A stretch of DNA of 64,000 nucleotides, from the NCBI RefSeq assembly GCF_008831285.2, contig NC_045145.1, positions 15,020,040 through 15,084,039 on the forward strand, read 5' to 3'. Below the pieces are notes generated by a model. It saw only the letters and a program-made list of their open reading frames with translations, ran no database searches and was not told where the DNA came from. This DNA comes from Nymphaea colorata (Eukaryota; Streptophyta; Magnoliopsida; Nymphaeales; Nymphaeaceae). Below, piece after piece: positions 1 through 11,082 of this stretch. Position numbers and translations under genes: made by a program. How positions within the stretch are numbered: position 1 is the stretch's first letter; every line of letters begins with the position of its first letter.

Positions 1-1300
1 AAATCGTTCGTGTGCCTTAGACCAGATCATTGCCACTTTCACTGTTGAAGGCAAGCAAACTGCAGAGACAATGAGACAAAGCTACTGTGACACGGCAGTG
101 GGATCAGAACAAAGCCGCCCAGTTATGGTCCTTAGAATGATGGTACCCTCCCCTCGTCTCCATAAAAAAGAAACAGCAACAAAGTGTCAAAGTTAGCACA
201 TGATTGCAGTAGCAGCGAAAATGGACTAAAAGCCTGTCCATAAATTGGCAACTTGTTAGATCAAAGTTGAGAGTAATAATGCACAAAACGCAGGCGCTTC
301 AGCGCCTTGATGCCTCACCACCGGCAAGAATCACGGTTGACAGATGCTTAATCCCTGGGAAAAGATGACCAAGACCATGCTATAGAGGCTCAGTAATTTA
401 GGTGTACAGAACCCCTTCAGATTCAAACTGTCTCTCTTCCCTTTTTCATTGGCGTCGCCGCACTGTTCTTGGATCTACATTTGATCCATCATTGAAAGCA
501 TATCAAAATTCGGAAAACATGGAATAGTGCCGAGCCTAGCGTTTGAACCACATTCGCTTTATTCTTTGAGAAAATGATGATGAAACGGACCTCTGTAGAC
601 AGAGTTTAGAGTACTGGAGCCAAGTTTCCAAGTCCTACCATTACAGAGTCATGTTTCCTGTCTATCACTGAAGTTATGGTAAAAGTAGAGAGATCACGCA
701 CCCGATGCCCAGGCTACTTGGTTAGCCAAGGCAGATAGAGTTTTGCTTATGAAAAGAAACAGCATCTCCTTAGTGATATGGCACCATGACATTCCCGTCG
801 TCACAGTGAAAAGTGGAAGGCTAAAATAGGATAGGTAGAATTCACTTTAGCTTCTCGCAGTATACTGTGAACTTCCTGAACAAATAGAACATGCAAAAAC
901 TAATGCTAAAACTTCTCATGAACTGCTTAAGAATGTCCCCACGATATAGAAATATGTGAAGACCTAACGTGAGGGATGGAATATTCGGCATCAAACGTAT
1001 AAATCCGTTCTTTCGGTTCTCAGAGAGTAGAAAAGCAGCAGATCAATTTTAAGGATCAAGCAGTAGCAACAACCTATATTGTCAGCCATCAGAATCAGCT
1101 ATTCAAAAAGAATCTAGCTAGATTCCTGCCCAAGCTGTAACTACGAACAACTTCAGGAGTTAAAGCAGGCTAAAGCCTAAAGATTATGTGGCTTCATTGA
1201 GAAGCTTCAGAAACCGCCTAAAAATAAAAAAGACTACAAACATAAGCTGACAAACTCTGGTTCATGTGAGATAGGCAAAAAAAGAAGCTGGGAAATACGA
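1..1300. other. Intergenic DNA, no gene seen
   Basis: I see no convincing coding region, RNA gene or mobile element here. The only long open frames are short and show no family likeness. The stretch lies downstream of the first EXORDIUM-like gene of the array, whose likely AATAAA signal (minus strand) is at 1313-1318. Confidence 0.5.
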
Positions 1301-1418
1301 AAATAGAGATCCTTTATTGAATAGTAGGAGCTTGACAGAGATTGGAAGAATGCCCGAATGAATAGGACGTTGTAATTTATGTACAGTACTAGGCATAAGC
1401 CGCTTTTCCTCTCAAGTT

Positions 1419-2339
1419 CTACACAAGGGTTGAGCAGGCAGAAGTTTTGGGATTCCATAATGCTGGTAACAGATACTTCCTTCCATTGACACCATTGGCA
1501 TTGTAGCTTGCTCCACTTGCCGAATCTACCAACAGGTCTCCGGCATATCCAGGATATGCGTTCTTGCCATACATCCCTGGACACGCTGATGCTGCTTCCA
1601 TGGGCGCAGTGGCTGCTCCCTGGAAGTAGCCATTCCCAAAGGGGTTGGTCACAGTGCCAGCCAACAGGCTTGCAATGTTGATGATCATTCCATCAACGCC
1701 CACATCACCGTTTGGAGCAACCAGCGGTGGCGTCTGAGGACCATAGAGGGGCTGGTGGAATGGCCAAGCACACTGGCCAGGGCATTGGGTCTCAGAGTTA
1801 CCTACCCAGATGTAGGCAAACTTCTCCTTCAAACCTTTGGCTAATGGGGCAGAGTCATGGAGGCCACAGCTGCTCATACAGAAGCCCTCCACCGCAACAT
1901 CCTTGGATGTGAGCACCAGAGTGATGCCATTGAAGGCAACAGCCTTGGCAGCCAGGTCCTTGATTTGGGTTCTCTTGAGGGACTTGCCCAATGAGCACTT
2001 CTCATCAACGACCTGCTTTCCAAGCAGCACGTTTGTGGTGCTTGGCCTGCCTGCCTTGGCCGAGTACTCCTCTGTGAGCTCCCACCAAGACGAAACAGCT
2101 GGGCTCTTCTCTTTTCCTTTTTGGCTGAGAGAAGCGATAAAATCGCCAACAATGGATCTCTGGACGGCCGTGAAGTGGCCATACCAGACAACGTTGACAA
2201 GGAGGTCGCCTTGAAGCAGGGCGCCCTTGTGGTAGGTGAGAACGAGCGGGGGCTGCTGCACAAGTGCAGTGAGCCTCCTCTCGCCGAGGCACAGCTGAAC
2301 CAAACCGAGAAAGACAAGCATTTTCATTAGGGAAAACAT
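1419..2339 (-). CDS. EXORDIUM-like protein, array copy 1 (306 aa, secreted)
   Basis: Member of the EXORDIUM / phosphate-induced protein 1 family, apoplastic proteins linked in Arabidopsis to brassinosteroid-promoted growth and carbon status. The single exon starts with a hydrophobic signal peptide (residues 1-20, ending near CLGERR), followed by the family's LTALVQQPPLVLTYH opening. The core carries FCMSSCGLH (about 153-161), [20 protein letters not shown] (178-197) and [11 protein letters not shown] (about 231-241), and the protein ends in the usual CSTLV. I chose the ATG at 2339 because the further in-frame extension starts with TTG at 2420 and lies at or before the expected transcription start: the TATA box is at 2428-2434. 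A minus-strand AATAAA lies at 1313-1318. From about residue 75 almost to the C terminus the DNA is nearly identical to copy 5, while both ends differ. Length is normal for the family. The biochemical activity of the family is not established. Confidence 0.96.
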   Translation of the reverse strand: MFSLMKMLVFLGLVQLCLGERRLTALVQQPPLVLTYHKGALLQGDLLVNVVWYGHFTAVQRSIVGDFIASLSQKGKEKSPAVSSWWELTEEYSAKAGRPSTTNVLLGKQVVDEKCSLGKSLKRTQIKDLAAKAVAFNGITLVLTSKDVAVEGFCMSSCGLHDSAPLAKGLKEKFAYIWVGNSETQCPGQCAWPFHQPLYGPQTPPLVAPNGDVGVDGMIINIASLLAGTVTNPFGNGYFQGAATAPMEAASACPGMYGKNAYPGYAGDLLVDSASGASYNANGVNGRKYLLPALWNPKTSACSTLV

Positions 2340-2427
2340 CTTCCTCACTCTCTCAGGTTTACCGGGAAAGAAAGAAAAAGGCAAGAGAAGAAGCCTTGGT
2401 TGAGTAAAGGGAAGGGGCAATGGAGGG

Positions 2428-2502
2428 TTTATATGAGGGACGCTCGGTGTTTGGCTTGCTTCCCGACGCCTTCTCCATACAGATGGCTCACGCCCAGCTG
2501 TC
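2428..2502 (-). promoter_or_regulatory. Core promoter of EXORDIUM-like copy 1
   Basis: On the minus strand ATATAAA lies at 2428-2434, about 90 bp before the start codon. The element CCAGCTGTC (plus-strand reading, with palindromic CAGCTG) lies at 2494-2502, about 60 bp further upstream. The same element recurs at a similar distance in copies 2, 3 and 5. A GA-rich run sits at 2529-2550. Confidence 0.6.
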
Positions 2503-2509
2503 GCTTCGT

Positions 2510-5500
2510 TAGTTTATCAGTCCCAAGAGAGAGAGAGAGAGGGAGAGGGAGATGGCAGCTGGTCATTCGTAAGCATGCATTAGGATTTGGTGATGCGCTG
2601 GATTGCTGGTGATGGCTGATGACCCGTCGCCTGGCGCGGGAGGGACGAAAGAGAGAGAGCGATGGCTTCGAAAGCTGGCATCAGATCGTGCACCGGAAAC
2701 GGCGCCAGTGGGAACCGACAAAACGCGTGCTAAAATGAAATCGTGTTTCGGAATCCTCCAAACCGGACGGATGGGCCTGTTGTTCAGTTCAGTAATACAA
2801 GTAATTCTAGAGCGTTGGTGGGTCAGTAGAAACAAAATGAAATTCAATGGGAAAATTTTGAAAATCGCTTATTTCTCATCTATATCCACTTAGCTTGCTT
2901 TAGAAACACTCCTTTTTGGCATTTATTTTTGTTTAATCATCGAAATGTCGCGAGGAGGAACAACCATAAAGAGCTAATAGTGGACCAAGGTGAGGGGTGA
3001 CTGCATGATTGTATTAAAGGGATTCTTTATATAATAATTGTTAACAGATCAAAGAGGATCCTTGCAAGAAAGCTTTGGCGTTTTGTGGTTTATCAAACTA
3101 TTAATTAACACTAAATTAAAACTGGAAAGAAAACGAAAGGACAGGATACTGTGAAGGGGTCGAGCACGATCATTAATCATATTCCTTTTGAATAGAAACA
3201 GCCGACTGTAAACTGGAAACCTCTTGTTAACCTGTACAAGGTGTTCCAGGAGGAAAGCTGTGTGCAACAGAAATTGTAAAAGAAAAAAGGAAAATTTTCT
3301 TTGTCAACTAGAACTGGATAGTAAATGGGGAAAAAGACATAATTTGGGGCAGAACAGAGAGAGAGGGAGGGAGAGTCTCAGGCACCAAGCCTTAACAACT
3401 ATCTCATGGGAAAGCCCCAGCGAACTTGATTTTGATTCTTGAACTCAACACCCTTCACATTTTCCTTTTGCTACCTAATGTCCACATGGTCAAATCTTAT
3501 CAATATTGATCCAACTTTACCTTCAGCATTATAATTTGACAAAACCGTCGGCTTCATAAGAACTACACAATGACCTCCCATCAATTAAATTGTGTCAAAG
3601 CTTTTGCTCATTGGAAGTATATTTGCCTTAGCAATTTCATCATGAAGCGTGATAATACTGGAAAGTTGTCCTCCATCACGTGTTATTAAATATATTAAAG
3701 CGGCAAATAATGCCTTGCACAGCACCCCAGATTACAAACAGCCGAAAAGTTAGCAAAAAATTTAGATATTTTAAGTGCAACATGCAATTGCAGGCGGAAA
3801 CAGGGTGTGAGTGATCTTATGTGATTTATTTATAGTATTTTTAAGTCTCAAAACTTTTTAATCCACCTGAATGTTGTAATCCTCTGAATATTCTCAACAT
3901 CAGGTCGAGCAGGTCCTCACAAGCTCACTCCTTCACACGTTCTGTTGTTCAAAGATTATTTTTGTTTTGAATTACGAAGCAAGGGTTAATCAAGTTCAAG
4001 TGGAGACGAAATGAGGCCCATGTTTGCCTCAGTAGTGACAGAAGCTAGTACTGTAGCTTCTCAATTTAAAATGATTTCTGGTCAACCTACCCATCTAGGA
4101 GCTTAATTTGCCCACTCACAGAGGCCATACTCAGAAAGGAATCATGTAAGGCTTGACACCATGATCACATGATCAGTGGGATTAATCAAATGATGTGCGA
4201 CCCTTTTCACCTTGTAGTTCATGGTCTCACGCCTCGAGGGATTCCTCTTACTATGCAACACGATAAGCTTTCCAGCCAACCTTTGATTGTTAGGCATTTT
4301 CTGATCTGTTTCTTAGGTCTTTGTCCTTCAAAAATCTGGGAGCTCTGCCTAACATTCCATAGTTTTTCTAGAAGCCTTTCTTGTAATCTGTTTCTTCAGT
4401 CTTTCCGTTTCCAGAATCCAGCAGTCCTGCATATTAATGGCCTCTATTGCCATCCCTCACTACACCAGAGAATGGATCTTAGCTGGGTGTGGTTTAAATT
4501 ACGTTGAGATACCGAAGTATGTGATACACAAGTTACAAACTAGATCTGGTGTGAAGAGAGCTACTGTCTGAAATTCAATGGTGATTTCAGGTATTTTCTT
4601 TTATTTTATTCAAATAGGAGTACCTAAAGTTTTGAAAATGTAAAAAGCCTAAACCCATGCAAACATAAGAACATCGTGTAAACATAAGAACATCGTCTTC
4701 GTCCAGATTTTACATGTGGAAGGTGTGTAGGTACTTAATCCTTCAGTTGATTGTATCTTCATACTATGAAGGTTCTCTTGCAGTTTACTTTGTACTGTTG
4801 AATCACTGTTGTATTGTTTGCGCACAGACCAGTAAATAATCTGTGGCCTTTTCATTGCATAATTTGCCTACACGGTTCTTGATCCTCGATCAGTACAAAT
4901 CTCCTCGCCTTATGGTTTATGCAGAACTATATTTTCATACAAGGTCTTGGTCCATCTCACTAAGTGACATTGAAGCTCAAGAAAATCAAGAGATCAACAA
5001 AGTTCGCACAGTTGATAGTGGTCTGCGTACCCCAACTTGCCTAAGAAAATAAAACCCTGTGCATACAGGAAATTGAGTTCCTAGGAAACTGTTTCCAAGA
5101 TATGAAATTCCCCCTTCCAAAAACCATTTCACACCTAGCAAATTCCAGTTAAACTGCATTTTAGCAGCAAATCATGTCTACATTGGCCAAACATATATTT
5201 ATTTGCATGATTATGCGGCGGTTTCATAGTTGCAATAAATCTATTACAATTTACCTATCCTACAAAAACAATCACTTGATTCATAGTCCTTAATTCTTAT
5301 GGGAAGAGATCTTGGTTCACGCATCTCAAAGGGGGGCGCTTGATGATCCAGAAAGAGATTTCAAGGTGTGCTGAACGAGTGAAATTTCATCCGACCATAC
5401 ACCTAGAAATCAAGCCCGGTGAAATTTCCCCACTCATGTCGCAAACGCTAAAATCATGGGGAAAAAGCAGTTAGCCTTAGGGGCGTCCAACTTTTTTTTT

Positions 5501-6130
5501 TTTTGTGGCTAACCCCTTTTCCTTTGCCGCCGGCAAAATTCTTCCTCTGGTACGCAAGAAGAAAGTTTTAGTGTAGATCTTTCGTCTTGAACATTTAGTT
5601 AAAATATTTTCTGGAACTCAATGCATAAACAAAAAGGTGGATTTCACAATGGGCAATACTGGTACCAACGGCAGCGGTAGAAGAGAGATTCCAACAGTGA
5701 ATATGCAAGGGTGGGAATTGGTTTCCTGCTGGTGTTTCTTTCACATTCATATACAGATTCACCCCGTCAGCCTACAGGATGACTTGAGCTACTGTCATCA
5801 TGTAAAGGGTCACCGGATGAGTACAAGGAAGGGCCAAATCGAAGAAACATACTTCTCTTCTGTCTTCCTAATAACCGTGAAGCATCCTTAACGTTTGTGA
5901 ATGGCGACCGGTTATATACTTGTAAACGGCTGCTTAACCCGTGAAGGATCTTTTGTTAGGCATGAGATCCGAGTACCAAGCCTCCATCAGAGTAATATTC
6001 TAACAGGTCGACAACTAAGATTCTTGGTTTACCCTGTTTGGAAGCTATCTACAAAGGGAAAAATCAGCTCCATAGATGGGCAAAATAACGATAGGACATC
6101 CATTGTACTTTCAAAAACTTCAAGAGTTAT
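2510..6130. other. Intergenic DNA between EXORDIUM-like copies 1 and 2
   Basis: No gene recognised. The part nearest copy 1 (to about 2720) holds promoter-like blocks shared with copy 3, including GAAAGCTGGCATC at 2670-2682. The rest is A/T-rich with a T-run near 5491. The AATAAA of copy 2 (minus strand) is at 6136-6141. Confidence 0.45.
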
Positions 6131-6212
6131 ATAGCTTTATTGGAAATAATGCGTTTCGTAATTTATGTACAGTGCTACTTGGCGTGAGCCGTTTCTTTTC
6201 TGATCAAGCCTT

Positions 6213-7133
6213 TTAAACAAGAGTCGAACAAGAAGAGGTCTTGGGATTCCACAGTGCTGGCAGCAGATATCTCCTCCCATTGATCCCATTTGCATTGTAG
6301 CTTGCTCCACTTGCCGAATCCAGCAACAGGTCCCCTGCATACCCGGGGTACGAGTTCTTGCCATACATCCCTGGACACGATGATGCTGCTTCCATAGGCG
6401 CAGTGGCTGGTCCCTGGAAGTAGCCATTCCCAAAAGGGTTGGTCACAGTACCAGCTAACAGACTCGCAATGTTAATGATCATGCCATCCACACCCACATC
6501 GCCGTTTGGTGCCACCAGCGGCGGGGTCTGAGGCCCGTAGAGGGGCTGGTGGAAAGGCCAAGCGCACTGGCCTGGGCATTGCGTCTCAGAGTTACCTACC
6601 CAGATGTAGGCAAACTTCTCCTTCAACCCTTTAGCTAGTGGGGCAGAATCATGGAGGCCACAGCTGCTCATACAGAAACCCTCCACCGCAACATCCTTGG
6701 ATGTTAGCACAAGGGTGATGCCATTGGGGGCGGCAGACTTGGCAGCCAGGTCCCTGATTTGGGTCCTCTTGAGGGACTTGCCCATTGAGCATTCCTCATC
6801 CGTTACCTGCTTTCCGAGCAGCACACTTACAGTGCTTGGCCTGCCTGCCCTGGCCAAGTATGCCTCCGTGAGCTCCCACCAAGACGAAACGGCTGGGCTC
6901 TTCTCTTTCGTCTGTTGGTTGAGAGAAGTGAGGAAATCAGCAACGATGGACCTCTGGGCGGCGGTGAAATGGCCATACCAGACAATGTTGACGGGGAGAG
7001 CGCCATGGAGCAGGGCACCCTTGTGATAGGTGAGGACCAGAGGGGGCTGCTGCACGAGAGCAGCGAGCCTCCTCCCTCCGAGGCACATCTGAACCAAACT
7101 GAGGAAGACGACGACCTTAATCAGTGAAATCAT
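6213..7133 (-). CDS. EXORDIUM-like protein, array copy 2 (306 aa, secreted)
   Basis: Intact single-exon EXORDIUM-like gene. The signal peptide starts MISLIKVVVFLSLVQMC and is followed by GGRRLAALVQQPPLVLTYHKG. The core motifs [29 protein letters not shown] and [11 protein letters not shown] and the C-terminal SSCSTLV are all present. The ATG at 7133 aligns with the start of every other copy; the longer in-frame extension begins with TTG, not ATG. TATTTAAA at 7269-7276 (minus strand) serves as TATA box, giving a leader of roughly 105 nt. That leader contains a tandem duplication of about 19 bp around 7147-7185. An AATAAA signal sits at 6136-6141. The N-terminal quarter resembles copy 5 more than any other copy, with roughly one difference in nine bases. 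Confidence 0.96.
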   Translation of the reverse strand: MISLIKVVVFLSLVQMCLGGRRLAALVQQPPLVLTYHKGALLHGALPVNIVWYGHFTAAQRSIVADFLTSLNQQTKEKSPAVSSWWELTEAYLARAGRPSTVSVLLGKQVTDEECSMGKSLKRTQIRDLAAKSAAPNGITLVLTSKDVAVEGFCMSSCGLHDSAPLAKGLKEKFAYIWVGNSETQCPGQCAWPFHQPLYGPQTPPLVAPNGDVGVDGMIINIASLLAGTVTNPFGNGYFQGPATAPMEAASSCPGMYGKNSYPGYAGDLLLDSASGASYNANGINGRRYLLPALWNPKTSSCSTLV

Positions 7134-7268
7134 TGTCCTGATGTCTGATTCCACGGAAAGAAAATACTGATTCCACGGAAAGAAAACAAAAGAAGGAATC
7201 GGATGATAGAACAAGGCGGGGCTCTTGTTGTTCGGAACGGTGGTGAGAGCAGCTGAGGGCGGGGTTCG

Positions 7269-7339
7269 TTTAAATAGGCGGTTCTCCCCACGCGGTTTGA
7301 GACACCTTCCTCGGCGTCAGCGTTCTCCCACCAGCTGTC
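7269..7339 (-). promoter_or_regulatory. Core promoter of EXORDIUM-like copy 2
   Basis: The TATA-like TATTTAAA (minus strand) is at 7269-7276. The CCAGCTGTC element is at 7331-7339, about 55 bp upstream. A further block with AAAGCTGGCATC lies at 7523-7534 and recurs upstream of copies 1 and 3. Confidence 0.55.
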
Positions 7340-7344
7340 GTCCA

Positions 7345-9780
7345 TAAGATCCATTAAGACTGTTCCTCAAGTCAAAAAGACTGAAAGCGGTTTGCATTCA
7401 ATTCTTGCGCCGGTTGGGTGGCGGAGCAAGTGGTCTCCACCAAATGCGACGTGGCAAAAAGCAGACTAGAGCGGCCGCGTATGTGCGCGTTATATATGTA
7501 TAAAAAGAGGGCTAAGGGCTCAAAAGCTGGCATCTACTGGCAGTATTCAAAGACCCCCACTGCACCCACCTATGCCGAGCTCCATCTAAGCCAGCTCGAT
7601 GGGAACGTCAAGAACGGCGGCCCCGGCCGGGGTTTTCCGGCTTTGGTTGTTCTCAGGCTAAGCTGACCTACGTTTTTGAAAAAAAGGATTTCTTTATGTT
7701 AGAAACTTAAGTGCATTGTTTGGTATGATACTGTTAGAAACCATTAAATAGTGTTAAGGTGATCGCATTACAACCACCCTTCTGCTTGTGTCATCAGGGG
7801 CGTCACTGAGATATTCCGAGTATTTTGTCCCGTTTATTTACTCGGCAGTGCAACGCATCGGTGCACAAACAAGGACAGTGCTCTTCATTCTGGTAAAAAG
7901 CTTCTAATGTTGATGTGGTCATTCTAATTGTTGTTCTCACTTGAACCATCAGTTTTAACAGGAAATGTTCTTCTATTTATGCTAAGCCAGACTTCTTCGA
8001 ACAACCAACGACGATGAAATTTCACTGACGAAGAGACTCTGCATATCTGCTGTTAAAAATTCATGCTACTAAGAAACTTAAACTCAGGATACCTTCAAAC
8101 ACACCTTCTTATGCAATCTTGAATTTAAAATCCGAAGCTATGAAACACAACCTTAGTAATTAGTATCAATATTCTACATGTTAAATAAAAAACATGGCGG
8201 AAATTTCTTTAGCTGGAAGATTGAACTAAAAGATCTCTAAGATGAACAAGGTCCCAAATACCAATTTTCAAAGATCTACTTATATAAAAATGGAAAAGAG
8301 AAATCTGCTGAATTTGATGTATGACAATTGACAACAGCATGAAAGGCAAGTTACAAGGGAAAGCAGTCTTATCCTTAGCGAGAAGATGGGATGTACATCG
8401 AGACATGGGGACCAACCAAATAGCCAGGGCAATTGAATAAAGTTGTTATTCGGTGTAGAATAACAGCCAAGCTAGGGTCCTACACGTTTTAAGTTGACTC
8501 TGCCCACTTCACTTAATTTCTGGGTCAACACTCCCATCCCGACGTTTTGAGTTGACTCTACCCTCTTTAATTTCTGGCACAAAGACTTGCATTTTGGGAC
8601 ACCTGTTGCATGCATGTCACACTTATGAGTACTAGTAACAGTTAGGAATGAATTTCATGTAAGCATCACACTGGTTGGTAAACAGTTAGGGCCTCAAATG
8701 AATGTGGTTTTTAATGTGTTGAATTTGACTTGATCAGATTTTACATATGCAATCGAATTCTTATGCAACCAGCGAAAGATCCGACATTTGTATGCAATTG
8801 GTTCGATCTTTGTGGGACTCTATTTGGATATCAGATCTGGACACGACGACGAAACAACATAGTGAATGCGAATTTGATTAGTAATCGATCGGATGTTGGT
8901 TCATTCATCGGATCTAGCTGAACGTATTTAAAATGTACGATATAAGAACAAGAGGTACCCCCAACAGCTTCAACTCACGTTTTATCAAGACTTTTAATTA
9001 AGGGTTCGTTTAGGAAGTACAAACAAGTGATGCAGAGCGTTTTCTAGAATAACTGGCTTGCTGCAATAGCCTCAGTTGTGCGTGTGCGTCTTTTGCAGGA
9101 AATGGAACGGGCATGATACAGAGTAAGCAAGTTCAATAAACATCTTATGTGCACCGTTATAATGGGGGAGCAATAAAGAGACTTCCTTGCAGAGGACAAG
9201 AGCAAGAGCATGGAACAACACCTCTTTTCAGAGTTCGCGTCTTCAACACGCCTATGAGGCAAATAAGGGCCTAACCAATGGCCAGAAGAAGTCACTCGAA
9301 CGTTTCAACACTACGGGATTTCCCTTCTTGAGCGAGCAGACAACGAACGCAACAAACCGAAGGAAATATTCCTTCGAAATGCAGTGGTGCACATAATGAC
9401 ATTTGAATTTTCACCATCAAGGAAAAATTTTCACTTTGCAATGGAGAACAGGTAGGTGGAGGAGGTTAACAAAAGTGCGAGGAAGATGAAAATTCCCAAT
9501 CAGGTCTCAACCCTGTTACTCTTCAGCAGATTTTTTTTTTTCCTCTTATAATTTTTGTAAAACATGGTGGTCAGGCTCAATTGGTCCCCGTTCAAATTAT
9601 GATCCTTTTTTTCTTGTAAATTACAGAGGAAAAATGCAGGCCTTTCTAGGAACTTCGCATCGGAAAAAGAGCGATGAGCAAAACCACAATAGCATATCCC
9701 TTATTCTGAAACTGTTTACAAACAGATGAACAAAAGAATCGACCGTGTAACATTATCTACAAATACTTCGCCATATGCCA
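7345..9780. other. Intergenic DNA between copies 2 and 3
   Basis: No gene recognised. The open frame at 7418-7666 looks like nothing known and lies in the promoter region of copy 2. An imperfect direct repeat (ACGTTTT-AGTTGACTCT followed by TTTAATTTCTGG) occurs twice between about 8482 and 8577. The rest is A/T-rich. Confidence 0.4.
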
Positions 9781-9799
9781 TGCCAGGCAAAAGGCTTTA

Positions 9800-10723
9800 T
9801 TAGACAAGGGTCGAACAGCTTGAGGTCTTAGGATTCCACAACGCTGGCAAGAGATACTTTCTCCCATTGATCCCATTCGCATTGTAGCTCGCACCAGTGC
9901 TTGAATCCAGCAGCAGCTCTCCGGCATATCCAGGATATGCGTTCTTGCCATACATCCCTGGGCATGCGGATGCTGCTTCCATGGGTGCAGCGGCTGGTCC
10001 CTGATAGTAGCCGTTCCCAAAGGGGTTGGTCACAGTGCCAGCCAACAGGCTTGCAATGTTGATAATCATTCCATCAATGCCCACATCACCGTTTGGAGCA
10101 ACCAGTGGTGGCGTCTGAGGACCATAGAGGGGCTGGTGGAATGGCCAAGCACACTGGCCTGGGCATTGGGTCTCAGAGTTGCCTACCCAGATGTAGGCAA
10201 ACTTCTCCTTCAAACCTTTGGCTAATGGGGCAGAGTCATGGAGGCCACAGCTGCTCATACAGAAGCCCTCCACCGCAACATCCTTGGATGTGAGCACAAG
10301 AGTGATGCTGTTGGGAGCCGCAGCTTTGGCAGCCAGGTCTCCGATTTGGGTCCTCTTGAGGGACTTCCCTAACGAGTACTTCTCATCCAACACTTGCTTC
10401 CCGAGCAAAACCGTGGCAGCACCCGGCTTGCCAGCCTTCGCCAAGTACTCTTCCGTGATCTTCCACCATGACGAAGTGGATGGGCTTTTCTCTTGATTAT
10501 GCTGGCCGAGCGACGCAATGAAATCCCCAACAATGGACCTCTGGGAGCCGGAGAATTGGCCGTACCAGACAACGTTGATGGGGAGGGTGCCTCGAAGCAA
10601 GGCGCCCCTGTGGTAACTCAGAACAAGAGGGGGTTGCTGCACAAGGGCAGTGAGCCTCCTCCCTCCAAGGCATGCCTGAACCAAACTGAGGAAGACGACA
10701 AACGTCACTAGTGAAATCCCCAT
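9800..10723 (-). CDS. EXORDIUM-like protein, array copy 3 (307 aa, secreted)
   Basis: Intact single-exon EXORDIUM-like gene. The signal peptide starts MGISLVTFVVFLSLVQAC, followed by LGGRRLTALVQQPPLVLSYH. The family core ([40 protein letters not shown]) and the C-terminal CSTLV are present. The open frame extends upstream to 10894, but the minus-strand TATATAAA at 10835-10842 shows that the extension lies mostly outside the transcript. The ATG at 10723 matches the other copies and leaves a leader of about 80 nt. The N-terminal third is closest to copy 4 (WWKITEEYL, GAATVLLGKQVLDEKYSLGKS). The central part is very close to copies 1 and 5, with about five differences in 280 bp. This again suggests exchange between copies. 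Confidence 0.96.
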   Translation of the reverse strand: MGISLVTFVVFLSLVQACLGGRRLTALVQQPPLVLSYHRGALLRGTLPINVVWYGQFSGSQRSIVGDFIASLGQHNQEKSPSTSSWWKITEEYLAKAGKPGAATVLLGKQVLDEKYSLGKSLKRTQIGDLAAKAAAPNSITLVLTSKDVAVEGFCMSSCGLHDSAPLAKGLKEKFAYIWVGNSETQCPGQCAWPFHQPLYGPQTPPLVAPNGDVGIDGMIINIASLLAGTVTNPFGNGYYQGPAAAPMEAASACPGMYGKNAYPGYAGELLLDSSTGASYNANGINGRKYLLPALWNPKTSSCSTLV

Positions 10724-10834
10724 TTCAACTTTGGCAAAGAAGATACCTTCTGATGAAATTGGTGTAGTAGAAAAGGAATACAAGAAGAAACTGTGACTTG
10801 GTTGTGTGGTTGCAGGGAATGGGCACAAGAAGAG

Positions 10835-10926
10835 TTTATATAGAAGAGAGGAGAGAGAGAAAGAGAATACGCGGACAGTTGAGACCGTCCTCAAGCAGAT
10901 GAGAACCGACCAGCTGTCTCCGTGTG
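10835..10926 (-). promoter_or_regulatory. Core promoter of EXORDIUM-like copy 3
   Basis: TATATAAA (minus strand) is at 10835-10842. CCAGCTGTC is at 10910-10918, about 68 bp upstream. It is followed at 10921-10926 by CGTGTG, which matches the BZR1-type brassinosteroid response element consensus CGTG(T/C)G. The match is short and could be chance, although Arabidopsis EXORDIUM is brassinosteroid-induced. Confidence 0.5.
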
Positions 10927-11082
10927 TTTATTTAAATGCCCTTCTCCTTGGCTCACAGAATACGTATTATTCTGCTTGCCACCGCGAAAGGTGCGGGCAT
11001 TGGGCGAGGGATAGTAAATGGCTTAGAAAGCTGGCATCCGAGTGTAGAGTATCGTGAACGGCGCCAATGGATAGGCTCCAAC

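Noticed and set aside
1712-2330. Plus-strand open frames inside EXORDIUM-like copy 1, recurring in copies 2-6
   Set aside because: They recur because the sense gene recurs; changes between copies preserve the sense protein, not the antisense one.
2340-2420. N-terminal extensions of the EXORDIUM-like frames (copies 1-5)
   Set aside because: In copies 1, 2, 5 and 6 the extended frame starts with TTG, and in copies 1, 3 and 4 it overlaps or precedes the expected transcription start set by the TATA box. The internal ATG aligns in all copies and opens a normal signal peptide.
7418-7666. Plus-strand 82-residue frame after a TATA-like sequence at about 7490-7505
   Set aside because: The TATA-like word lies inside the frame, the protein resembles nothing, and the segment overlaps the promoter of copy 2.
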